Shown: piece after piece, positions 6,973 through 14,129 of the stretch
How the letters are laid out: each line of letters begins with the position of its first letter
Position numbering within the stretch: position 1 is the stretch's first letter
Source: Desulforamulus ruminis DSM 2154
Lineage (GTDB): Bacteria; Bacillota; Desulfotomaculia; Desulfotomaculales; Desulfotomaculaceae
Assembly: GCF_000215085.1 (NCBI RefSeq)
Contig: NC_015589.1
Span: forward strand, 992,001-1,056,000
Reading direction: 5' to 3'
Length of the DNA stretch: 64,000 nt
Position numbers and translations under genes: made by a program
The notes under the pieces: generated by a model
Told to the model about the DNA's origin: nothing
Seen by the model: only the letters and a program-made list of their open reading frames with translations
Database searches by the model: none

Positions 6973-8083
6973 AATACCCGGCCTGCAGTTGATCGGAGCC
7001 AGGATTTTAAAAACCGGTATTGCCGTGTCCCTGGCCATCTATCTTTGTACATTGTTGAATCTTGAACCCAAAGTTTTTTCCGCCGTTAGTGCCGTAATAA
7101 ACGTTCAGCCCTCCATTTACCGTTCTTTTAGAAACGCCGTGGAACAAATATTAACCCACTTGGTTTCTGTAATCATTGCCGTCATCAGCGGCTACGCCTT
7201 AGGAACAAACCCCATAGTCATGGGGTTAACCTCCATTTTAATTATTGCCGCCAATGTAAAGTTAAAACTGGTGCATGGCATTGCCATGGGTGTGGTTGCC
7301 GGCATTTTTGTGCTGGATGCGCCCCAACATGATTTCTTAAGCCACGCCCTCACCCGGTCCTATGTCATTTTTGTAGGTTTGGCCTCGGCCCTGCTGGTGA
7401 ACAGCCTTTTACCCCAGCCGCGGTACAACCGGTTGGTCTTAAAAAATCTAGTTGATTTAAATGACCAAGCCGCCAAGTTTTTTGAAGAATTGGTCAGGGG
7501 TTTTATTACCCTGGATCTCATCAGTCAAGAACAATTTGAGCAAAAGAGAAGCAAAATTAAGGAACATTTAAGGTTAACCCGAAGTCAGTTTGATCTTTTT
7601 AAGGATCAAAATAAGTATCTTAAAGGGAATTCCTCTGAGGATCAGGAAATCTGGGAAAGATACCTGGATTTTAGTGTCCGCTTATTTTATAAAAGTGTGG
7701 AGATATACAGCGCCACCCAGCAGCGGCTGCAGTGGCGGACCGAGAGAGGAGACCCTCCCATAACCAGCGAATTCCAAGAGGTTTTGGCCATGCTGGAAAG
7801 GGGGATCGGGTCTTTTGCCCAGTTGAATCATCAGCTCCGCCAGTATATTTTACACGGAGAGCCAATGCCCCGGGTTTCACCCAACGAGCAATTCTGGGAG
7901 GAATTAAGTTACTTTATTGACCGCTGGCATACAAGAATGACCGGAGCCAACTTCCTGCATGCGTTTATGTATGTTTCGGTGGTGGCGAACGATATCAAAT
8001 GGGGCAACAGAACCATTAAAGAATTTTCTCTGACTGCAGAACCTGAATATGAAAAAGGAACACAACTAAAAAATAATGGTTAG
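6965..8083 (+). CDS. FUSC/aromatic acid exporter family protein (DUF939-like)
   Basis: A 372-residue protein with a membrane N-terminal half and a soluble helical C-terminal half. About five hydrophobic segments occupy residues 10-150, including the family-like LEPKVFSAVSAVINVQPS and the repeated Gly-rich helices; the remainder is predicted coiled and acidic. This matches the aromatic acid exporter/FUSC family of Firmicutes (YqjA and YgaE type), whose substrates are unproven. ATG 6965 overlaps the end of the nitrogenase-like gene by 8 nt, so the two are translationally coupled. A clear terminator ends the pair. The frame extends upstream to 6815, but that lies within the previous gene. Confidence 0.75.
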   Translation: MNKIPGLQLIGARILKTGIAVSLAIYLCTLLNLEPKVFSAVSAVINVQPSIYRSFRNAVEQILTHLVSVIIAVISGYALGTNPIVMGLTSILIIAANVKLKLVHGIAMGVVAGIFVLDAPQHDFLSHALTRSYVIFVGLASALLVNSLLPQPRYNRLVLKNLVDLNDQAAKFFEELVRGFITLDLISQEQFEQKRSKIKEHLRLTRSQFDLFKDQNKYLKGNSSEDQEIWERYLDFSVRLFYKSVEIYSATQQRLQWRTERGDPPITSEFQEVLAMLERGIGSFAQLNHQLRQYILHGEPMPRVSPNEQFWEELSYFIDRWHTRMTGANFLHAFMYVSVVANDIKWGNRTIKEFSLTAEPEYEKGTQLKNNG

Positions 8084-8114
8084 AACACTGCCGGTGCGCA
8101 GTGTTCTTGCTTTT
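8083..8114 (+). terminator. terminator of the exporter transcript
   Basis: GAACACTG, eight-base loop, CAGTGTTC, then TTGCTTTT. Confidence 0.75.
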
Positions 8115-8249
8115 GGTCCCATGGCTTGTGGACCGGGCGGCATGATCAATCCATTTTTGTAATAAGTTAACAAGGATTTTTACGCATGGCTGTTTATCCA
8201 GGTGCCAAACTAAAGAGGAATTAAAAATGCATTCAATGAAGGGATTAAG

Positions 8250-8984
8250 ATGGCTTTAAAGGGATTTCATCAAAATAAAAAATCCAAAGCCCTTTACATC
8301 GGGCTACTGCTGTTGCTGGTAGTGCCGTTATTTCTAGCCTTTAGAATCAAAGACTTGTCTCCCAGCAGCGGTCATGCTTCGGTTGGACCTCAGAAGAAGC
8401 CTCTCCAGGGGCCGGTGGTGATCGTTGATCCCGGCCACGGCGGGACCGATCCCGGGGCCTGCCGGGAGGGGGTTATGGAAAAGGATATTAACCTGGCCAT
8501 TGCTAAAGAAATGAAAAAACTTACGCCTGACCAGGGATTTCAAGTGCGCCTTACTAGGGAAAAGGATATGGATTTTACCTCACAGGGTGTTTACAGCAAA
8601 AGGGCGGAACGATATGACCTTAATCAGAGAATTGCAGCCGCCCACCGGTGGGGAGGAAGTATTTTTATCAGCATCCATGTAAATTCCGGAGTCGGCCGGA
8701 ACAAGGGACCGGAAATCTATTATTCGCCGCAAAATAAGGCTAGTTTAAGGCTGGCCGAGGCCATACAGCAGCAGTTAAACGAAGTCGCCGCAACCCCGGC
8801 CAAGGAGCCGAAGGCCGAAGAATTTTACCTATTTGATCATCTTAATATACCGGCAGTCATCGTTGAAACCGGGTGGTTGTGTAATGCGGAGGACCGCAAT
8901 AAGCTTCAGGATCCGGCCTACCAGCATCAATTAGCCCTGGCCATCAGTCAAGGGATCAAAGAATTTGTTGAAGAGGGAAATTAG
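8250..8984 (+). CDS. cwlD: N-acetylmuramoyl-L-alanine amidase, CwlD-like
   Basis: A 244-residue zinc amidase of the Amidase_3 family that cuts the bond between muramic acid and the stem peptide. An N-terminal anchor (ALYIGLLLLLVVPLFLAF) is followed by the catalytic domain: VDPGHGGTDPG near residue 63, a Glu in MEKDINLA, SIHVNS with the third zinc ligand near residue 143, and the catalytic Glu in VIVETGWLCN near residue 208. Length and plan match CwlD, which makes the muramic lactam of spore cortex, though vegetative amidases of this family also exist. The ATG lacks a strong ribosome site. Monocistronic; nothing regulatory is obvious upstream (8115-8249). Confidence 0.8.
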   Translation: MALKGFHQNKKSKALYIGLLLLLVVPLFLAFRIKDLSPSSGHASVGPQKKPLQGPVVIVDPGHGGTDPGACREGVMEKDINLAIAKEMKKLTPDQGFQVRLTREKDMDFTSQGVYSKRAERYDLNQRIAAAHRWGGSIFISIHVNSGVGRNKGPEIYYSPQNKASLRLAEAIQQQLNEVAATPAKEPKAEEFYLFDHLNIPAVIVETGWLCNAEDRNKLQDPAYQHQLALAISQGIKEFVEEGN

Positions 8985-9093
8985 AGGGCTCAGGTAAAGC
9001 AATTTATCTGCCGGAGCGTCTGTGGCAAATGATATTGTTCCTGGAAGAGGGAATGGTATAATATTCAAGAACAACAGAAGAGGAGACGGCAAC

Positions 9094-10170
9094 TTGAAAA
9101 AATTCATCTTTGCTTTATGCACACTGATCATCTTAATTACAGCAGGGTGTGGTGAAAGGGCGGAAGTAACAACCCGGTCTGAAATAAAGGGAAAGGATGA
9201 CGGATCTCTACAGCTTCATTTTATCGATGTGGGACAAGCGGATGCCATACTGGTTACCACAGGAGAAGCCAATATGTTAATTGACGCAGGAAATAATAAT
9301 GATGGGGAACTGGTGGTCAAATACCTGCAGGATCAAGGCATTGGCAAACTGGATGTGGTGATGGGCACGCACCCCCATGAAGATCATGTGGGAGGCTTGG
9401 ATGTTGCCATTAAGCGCTTTGATGTGGGTGAGGTCTATTTGCCCCGGGTAACCCATACTACCAAAACCTACAGGGATGTTCTTGCCGCCCTGAAGGAAAA
9501 GCAAATCAAAGCGGTTGCAGCCGGCGGAGGTCAGAGCTTCCAATTGGGTCAGGCCAAGGTTGAACTGCTGGCCCCCAATAGTTCAAAATATAAAGAGCTC
9601 AATAATTACAGCATTGTTTGTAAAATAACCTTTGGAGATACCCGGTTTCTCTTAGCCGGAGATGCGGAAGAATTATCCGAACAGGAAATACTTCAAAAAG
9701 GCTATGACCTGAAGGCCGATTTACTGAAAGTTGCTCATCACGGCAGCCGTTCGTCCACCAGCGATGCCTTTTTAAAAGCGGTTTCTCCGAAAACAGCCAT
9801 TATTTCCGTGGCCAAGGAAAACGATTACGGGCATCCTCACCGGGAAACACTGGAAAGACTCCGGCAGAGTGGGATTAAGGTTTATCAAACGGCAGAGTCA
9901 AGAACCATTAAAGTGGTTTCCGATGGAAAAAATATTGATATAAAAGAGAGCCGGCCCGCTCCTAAACTCCCTGCCGATCAGGAGATTCAGGGTGAAAAAA
10001 TATATGTAGATAACACAGGGAAAGGTTTAATTAAAGGCAATATTAACAATAATGGAGATAAAATCTATCATTTACCCGGCCAGGTAAACTATGAACAGAC
10101 CAAAGCCGAGCAATGGTTTAAAACCGAGCGGGAGGCCAAAGAGGCTGGTTTTAGGAGGGCGAAAAGATGA
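9094..10170 (+). CDS. ComEC-like metallo-beta-lactamase lipoprotein with sunset domain
   Basis: A 358-residue secreted lipoprotein. TTG 9094, behind an AGAGGAG site, starts a signal peptide ending in the lipobox ITAGC (Cys at residue 20). A metallo-beta-lactamase domain follows (about residues 40-280): GTHPHEDHVGG, LLAGDAEELSE, VAHHGSRSS and a final GHPH. This is the soluble domain found in ComEC, expected to be a phosphodiesterase or nuclease facing outside the cell. Residues about 310-355 (KGNINNNGDKIYHLPGQ and the TKAEQWFKTEREA stretch) look like the sunset domain attached to secreted nucleases. ATGA overlap couples it to the DUF3006 gene. Confidence 0.85.
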   Translation: MKKFIFALCTLIILITAGCGERAEVTTRSEIKGKDDGSLQLHFIDVGQADAILVTTGEANMLIDAGNNNDGELVVKYLQDQGIGKLDVVMGTHPHEDHVGGLDVAIKRFDVGEVYLPRVTHTTKTYRDVLAALKEKQIKAVAAGGGQSFQLGQAKVELLAPNSSKYKELNNYSIVCKITFGDTRFLLAGDAEELSEQEILQKGYDLKADLLKVAHHGSRSSTSDAFLKAVSPKTAIISVAKENDYGHPHRETLERLRQSGIKVYQTAESRTIKVVSDGKNIDIKESRPAPKLPADQEIQGEKIYVDNTGKGLIKGNINNNGDKIYHLPGQVNYEQTKAEQWFKTEREAKEAGFRRAKR

Positions 10171-10370
10171 GGGCCATTGTGGATCGTTTTGAAGAAGAAT
10201 GGGCTGTTTTGGAAGTGGAAGGATCTTTAATGTGGAATGTTCCAAGAGATTTTTTGCCCGAAGAGGTAAAAGAGGGGTCCGTGGTACAGTTCTTTTTCAG
10301 CTTTGATCCCGATGCAACGGCAGAGGCGGAAGAAGAAATTGAAACTCTGATTAACGACGTCTTTAAGTAA
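10167..10370 (+). CDS. DUF3006 domain protein
   Basis: A 67-residue acidic protein starting MRAIVDRFEEEWAVLE, the pattern of DUF3006, with a small beta-barrel-like front and a Glu-rich helical tail. It overlaps the end of the ComEC-like gene by 4 nt, and DUF3006 genes often follow such metallo-hydrolases in Clostridia. Function unknown; a partner role for the hydrolase is inference. Confidence 0.8.
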   Translation: MRAIVDRFEEEWAVLEVEGSLMWNVPRDFLPEEVKEGSVVQFFFSFDPDATAEAEEEIETLINDVFK

Positions 10371-10452
10371 ATTTGATCTTGAATGTATTAGAATCACAAT
10401 AACTGGTAATAATATCCTCGTACTCATAATTTTTACGAGGAGTTGATTGTAA

Positions 10453-10680
10453 GTGGAAATGCTGACAAGAGTCGCCATGGTACTGGTGATTATTGGGGCG
10501 CTGAACTGGTTGTTGGTTGGTTTATTCAGCTACGACCTGGTTGCAGCCCTCCTGGGCGGCAGCTCGATGCGGGAATCCTCTCTTTTGAGCAGGATTATCT
10601 ACAGTCTGGTAGGTTTGTCCGGCATTGTACTGATCCCAACCTTGTTCCGTGACAAAGCTCCTGCAGAAGAAAAACACTAA
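10453..10680 (+). CDS. DUF378 family membrane protein
   Basis: A 75-residue membrane protein with two hydrophobic segments. The first (ALNWLLVGLFSYDLVAALLG) carries the DUF378 hallmark GALNWLLVG, and the second spans IIYSLVGLSGIVLI. GTG 10453 lies 10 nt after the GAGGAG site; an ATG two codons on is possible. It is a single gene followed by a strong terminator. Function of the family is unknown. Confidence 0.85.
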   Translation: MEMLTRVAMVLVIIGALNWLLVGLFSYDLVAALLGGSSMRESSLLSRIIYSLVGLSGIVLIPTLFRDKAPAEEKH

Positions 10681-10682
10681 AT

Positions 10683-10716
10683 AAAATAAGCCCCGGCCGG
10701 GGCTTATTTTATTTCT
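10683..10716 (+). terminator. strong bidirectional terminator
   Basis: AATAAGCCCC, loop GGCC, GGGGCTTATT, then TTATTTC. The A-rich 5' side could also serve the other strand. Confidence 0.8.
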
Positions 10717-10787
10717 ATGTACCTTGAAGTATAAAAAAGGTACATTTTTTATTATGATGCTATAAATAGAAAACAACCTTTACTTTA

Positions 10788-10840
10788 CTAGAGTAATATA
10801 TTACAATGTTGACCTAGAGCAATATATAATAACAATCATA
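10788..10840 (+). promoter_or_regulatory. direct repeat in the promoter region of the amino-acid ABC operon
   Basis: CTAGAGTAATATATTACAAT at 10788 and CTAGAGCAATATATAATAAC at 10813 are near-copies 25 nt apart, with TTGACC between them. This may be a repeated operator over the promoter. The binding protein is unknown. Confidence 0.4.
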
Positions 10841-10869
10841 AAGAATATTATTAATGGGAGGGTATTAAT

Positions 10870-11667
10870 ATGAGAAGGTATGTTATTCTTAGTTTTATGG
10901 TGATGATGGCATTATCATTGTTTACTGGATGCGGGAACAATAATGATTCATCGGGCAATTCCGCTCCAGAAAAAGCCACTTTTACAGTGGGGTTTGATAA
11001 AGAATTTCCCCCCATGGGCTTTGTGGCTGAAGACGGTTCTTATACAGGCTTTGACCTTGATCTGGCCAAAGAAGTGGCCACCCGCTTGGGTCTTGAATTA
11101 AAACTTCAACCAATTGACTGGAATGCAAAAAATATGGAACTGGATTCCGGAAATATTGACTGCGTCTGGAATGGGTTTACAATCAACGGACGCGAAAGGG
11201 AATATGAGTGGACAAAACCCTATATGAATAATAACCAGATTGTTGTGGTACTTGCCGATTCCAATGTGACCAAATTATCCGACCTGGCAGGAAAGATTGT
11301 AGGGGTCCAGGACGATTCCAGCGCCTTGACAGCCATTGATGGCAATGCGGAATTTAAGAATTCCTTAAAATCTCTGGTGAAAACACCAACGAATTTAAAT
11401 GCTTTGATGGAACTGGAGTCAGGAGCGGTGGATGCGGTGGTGATGGATGAAATTGTTGCCCGGTATACCATTGAGAAAAAGGGCGCCAATTACAAAGTAC
11501 TAGATGAATCCATCGGCGCTGAGGAGTTTGGCGTAGGCTTTAAGTTAGGCAATAAGGAATTACGTGATAAAGTAGAGGCTGCATTGATTGAAATGGCCAA
11601 AGACGGCAAGCTTGCAGAAATCTCAGATTCATGGTTTGGTAAAGATATTACAACAATTGGCAAATAA
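10870..11667 (+). CDS. polar amino-acid ABC transporter, solute-binding lipoprotein
   Basis: A 265-residue family 3 extracellular solute-binding protein. Signal peptide with lipobox FTGC (Cys-21), then the family start FTVGFDKEFPPMGF and the signature GFDLDLAKEVATRLG near residue 63. The ligand-contact region WNGFTINGRERE is clear. Likely brings a polar amino acid such as cystine, glutamine or arginine to the permease encoded next. GGGAGG site 7 nt before the ATG. First gene of a three-gene operon with permease and ATPase; a 25-nt-spaced direct repeat lies in the upstream region. Confidence 0.9.
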   Translation: MRRYVILSFMVMMALSLFTGCGNNNDSSGNSAPEKATFTVGFDKEFPPMGFVAEDGSYTGFDLDLAKEVATRLGLELKLQPIDWNAKNMELDSGNIDCVWNGFTINGREREYEWTKPYMNNNQIVVVLADSNVTKLSDLAGKIVGVQDDSSALTAIDGNAEFKNSLKSLVKTPTNLNALMELESGAVDAVVMDEIVARYTIEKKGANYKVLDESIGAEEFGVGFKLGNKELRDKVEAALIEMAKDGKLAEISDSWFGKDITTIGK

Positions 11668-11704
11668 ATTGCAGCCAGGAAAAATACGGGAGTGCTAATA
11701 GGTC

Positions 11705-12376
11705 ATGGGAAACGGTTTTTTATCCGATGAAATGTCGGCCATCCTTAGTCAGTTGACTGCGGGATTATTCACCACGGTAGAAATTTTTATCTTAACATTG
11801 GTTCTGTCAATGCCACTAGGATTACTAGTGGCATTTGGCCGAATGTCAAAAAATCCATTTTTGCGCTGGATCATTAAGATCTATATTTCGATTATGCGCG
11901 GTACGCCGCTGATGCTGCAACTGATGATGGTTTACTTTGGACCTTACTATATTTTTGAGGTATCCATCAGCAGCGAATACAGATTTTATGCTGTTTTAAT
12001 CGGTTTTGTACTGAATTACGCCGCCTATTTTGCAGAGATATTTCGTGGAGGCATCGAGTCAATGCCCGCCGGACAATATGAGGCAGCGCAGGTACTGGGA
12101 TTTGGCAGAGTACAGACCTTTTTCCGGATTATTTTGCCACAGGTTATCAAACGGATATTGCCGGCCATAACCAACGAAGTGATTACGCTGGTCAAAGACA
12201 CCTCCCTGGCAACGGTTATCTCTGTGGGAGAGATGTTTACTGCGGCAAAGGCCCTGGCGTCCTCACAAGTATCCGTTCTTCCCTTTATTGTGGCCGGAGT
12301 ATTTTATTACATTATGAATTATGTGGTGGCATGGATCATGGAAGGCTTTGAGAAACGAATGAATTATTTTAAATAG
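11705..12376 (+). CDS. polar amino-acid ABC transporter, permease
   Basis: A 223-residue inner-membrane permease of the His/Glu/Gln/Arg type with about five membrane helices. The PTLM-like SIMRGTPLMLQLMMVYFG and the EAA loop EAAQVLGFGRVQTFFRIILP (near residue 138) are present; the EAA loop docks onto the ATPase. Ribosome site before the ATG is weak. It lies 37 nt after the binding-protein gene and 12 nt before the ATPase, and would work as a homodimer. Confidence 0.92.
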   Translation: MGNGFLSDEMSAILSQLTAGLFTTVEIFILTLVLSMPLGLLVAFGRMSKNPFLRWIIKIYISIMRGTPLMLQLMMVYFGPYYIFEVSISSEYRFYAVLIGFVLNYAAYFAEIFRGGIESMPAGQYEAAQVLGFGRVQTFFRIILPQVIKRILPAITNEVITLVKDTSLATVISVGEMFTAAKALASSQVSVLPFIVAGVFYYIMNYVVAWIMEGFEKRMNYFK

Positions 12377-12388
12377 GGGCATAAAACC

Positions 12389-13153
12389 ATGAATTTACTT
12401 GAGATAAAAAATATCCGTAAATCCTTCGAAGAGTTAGAGGTATTAAAAGATATTTCTCTGACCGTAAAAAAGGGACAAGTGCTGGCCATTATCGGACCTT
12501 CCGGCTCAGGAAAGTCCACTTTGCTTCGTTGTGCCACATTGCTGGAAAGAGTGGATTCCGGCAGTATCTACTATAAAGGGGAACCCATGGTCGTCAATAA
12601 CAGAAATGGACAAGCGGTCTATTCTGAGCCGGCGCAATTGAAGAAAATCCGCTCCTATTTTGGTCTGGTTTTTCAAAACTTTAATTTGTTTCCCCATTTT
12701 TCAGTGCTGAGGAATATTACCGAAGCACCCATTCATGTAGCCGGCCAAAGGAAGGAGCAGGCCCTGGAAACCGCTCTTGATTTACTGCGGCAAATGGGCT
12801 TAGAAGATAAAGCGGAGGCCTACCCCTATCAATTGTCCGGCGGTCAGCAGCAGCGTGTTTCCATAGCGCGGGCACTGGCCCTGCAGCCCGATGTTTTATT
12901 TTTTGATGAACCTACCAGCGCCTTGGACCCGGAGCTGACGGGCGAGATTCTTAAAGTGATTCGGGAGCTGGCCGGCAAGCATATGACCATGGTGATTGTT
13001 ACCCATGAGATGGACTTTGCCAGAGAAGTGGCCGATCATATCATCTTTATGGACGGCGGCGTGATTGTAGAGCAGGGCAAGGCCTTTGACCTGGTCAATA
13101 ATCCGCAGCAGGAAAGAACCAAATTGTTCCTGAAGCGATTGGGAGCAGAATAA
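12389..13153 (+). CDS. polar amino-acid ABC transporter, ATPase
   Basis: A 254-residue ABC ATPase of the GlnQ/ArtP type. Walker A GPSGSGKST near residue 36, Q-loop at FQNFNLF, signature LSGGQQQR near residue 150, Walker B VLFFDEPTSALDP, and H-loop in VTHEMDFA. It powers the permease encoded just upstream. Ligand cannot be read from sequence; the gene context offers no decisive hint. Confidence 0.93.
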   Translation: MNLLEIKNIRKSFEELEVLKDISLTVKKGQVLAIIGPSGSGKSTLLRCATLLERVDSGSIYYKGEPMVVNNRNGQAVYSEPAQLKKIRSYFGLVFQNFNLFPHFSVLRNITEAPIHVAGQRKEQALETALDLLRQMGLEDKAEAYPYQLSGGQQQRVSIARALALQPDVLFFDEPTSALDPELTGEILKVIRELAGKHMTMVIVTHEMDFAREVADHIIFMDGGVIVEQGKAFDLVNNPQQERTKLFLKRLGAE

Positions 13154-13221
13154 ATAATGTGCAAAAAGAACCCTAAATGATTGAATTGCGCAGCCTTTTG
13201 GTTTTCCAAACATAAAAAAAG

Positions 13222-13321
13222 AATAGAACGCGGATTTTTCGGATTTCCACGGATTCTCGCGGATTTTATAATTTTTTATATCCGCGTAAATCCGTATCAT
13301 CCGTTCAATCCGCGTTCTATT
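13222..13321. repeat. inverted-repeat element rich in CGGATT units
   Basis: A 100-nt element with perfect 15-bp ends (AATAGAACGCGGATT and its complement). The left arm carries four CGGATT units at about 8-11-nt steps and the right arm carries the complementary ATCCG units, so the whole can fold into a long hairpin. Such elements recur between genes in many bacteria. Here it separates the amino-acid ABC operon from the convergent sulfur operon and may act as a bidirectional terminator. The rest of 13154-13402 shows no gene. Confidence 0.75.
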
Positions 13322-13402
13322 TCTTATAGCCCGGTTGTTCACTGGCTTATCTACCTGTTCTTTGAGGCTCTATTCTAAGGCGTTTTGCGATTTTTATCTT
13401 TG

Positions 13403-13870
13403 TTAAATAAATAGGTTTACATTGGCGCTATCCGCTTCGCCCAGATAAGTGGCCACTCCTGCAAACTCCAAGCCGTCGATTAACTCCTCGGGCCGAAAGC
13501 CCATGACCTCCATGGACATGGTGCAGGCAATCAATTTTACTCCCAGGGTGGTGGCTGTGGCCATTAAATTTTGCAGGCTTTCAACCTTTTTTTGTTTCAT
13601 AATGCTTTTCATCAGGATGGCCCCCAAGCCACCAAAGTTCATTTTGGAAATCCCCAGTTTTTCCGGTCCCTTGGGCATCATCCAACCAAACATTTTTTCC
13701 ATGAAAGACTTTTTACCCGGCATATACTCCGGTTTGCGCAAAATGTTCAATCCCCAAAAGGTAAAGAACAAAGTGACCTCGTCGCCCATGGCTGCCGCGC
13801 CGTTGGCAATAATGAAAGAGGCCATGGCTTTGTCCAGGTCGCCGCTAAAGACGATAATGGTTTTTTTCAA
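13403..13870 (-). CDS. DsrE/DsrF-like family protein
   Basis: A 155-residue DsrE-superfamily protein. The start TIIVFSGDLDKAMASFIIAN and GDEVTLFFTFWGLNIL are typical of the peroxiredoxin-like DsrE group that goes with CoA-disulfide reductases. A Cys in LIACTMSMEVMG (near residue 114) is the expected persulfide-carrying residue. I start at TTG 13870, 9 nt after a GGGGG site; the longer frame to 13948 runs into the TusA gene. Last gene of the ArsR-CoADR-TusA-DsrE operon; likely accepts sulfur from TusA. Related family members act in sulfur oxidation and sulfur relay. Confidence 0.85.
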   Translation of the reverse strand: MKKTIIVFSGDLDKAMASFIIANGAAAMGDEVTLFFTFWGLNILRKPEYMPGKKSFMEKMFGWMMPKGPEKLGISKMNFGGLGAILMKSIMKQKKVESLQNLMATATTLGVKLIACTMSMEVMGFRPEELIDGLEFAGVATYLGEADSANVNLFI

Positions 13871-13884
13871 TGGGACATGCCCCC

Positions 13885-14109
13885 TTACTCTTTTTGCATC
13901 ACTGCTCGGATAACGCCGTCCTGTTCTTCCAGGGAAAGGATCTGGCAATGGGTCTTTTGGGCCCAGACGTGGACATCTTTCTTAAAACCCGGATCCGTTA
14001 CCTCAATAATTAGGGTGTCTCCGCTGTCCGCTTCTTTGTAGGCTTTAAACAACTGCACAATGGGTCCCGGACACTGAAGGCCCCGGGCGTTAATCGTAAT
14101 CTCAGCCAT
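13885..14109 (-). CDS. TusA/SirA-like sulfur carrier protein
   Basis: A 74-residue sulfurtransferase of the TusA family. The family motif GLQCPGPIVQL near residue 10 contains the Cys that carries the persulfide. The ATG at 14109 lies 9 nt after a GGGAGG site; a TTG three codons earlier is less likely. It sits 14 nt upstream of the DsrE-like gene and about 20 nt downstream of the CoA-disulfide reductase, so it probably shuttles sulfane sulfur between these two proteins. Confidence 0.92.
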   Translation of the reverse strand: MAEITINARGLQCPGPIVQLFKAYKEADSGDTLIIEVTDPGFKKDVHVWAQKTHCQILSLEEQDGVIRAVMQKE

Positions 14110-14129
14110 ATAAAGCAACCTCCCTGATT

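Noticed and set aside
13222-13321. CRISPR array
   Set aside because: The repeats are short, overlap into one hairpin and have no regular spacers.
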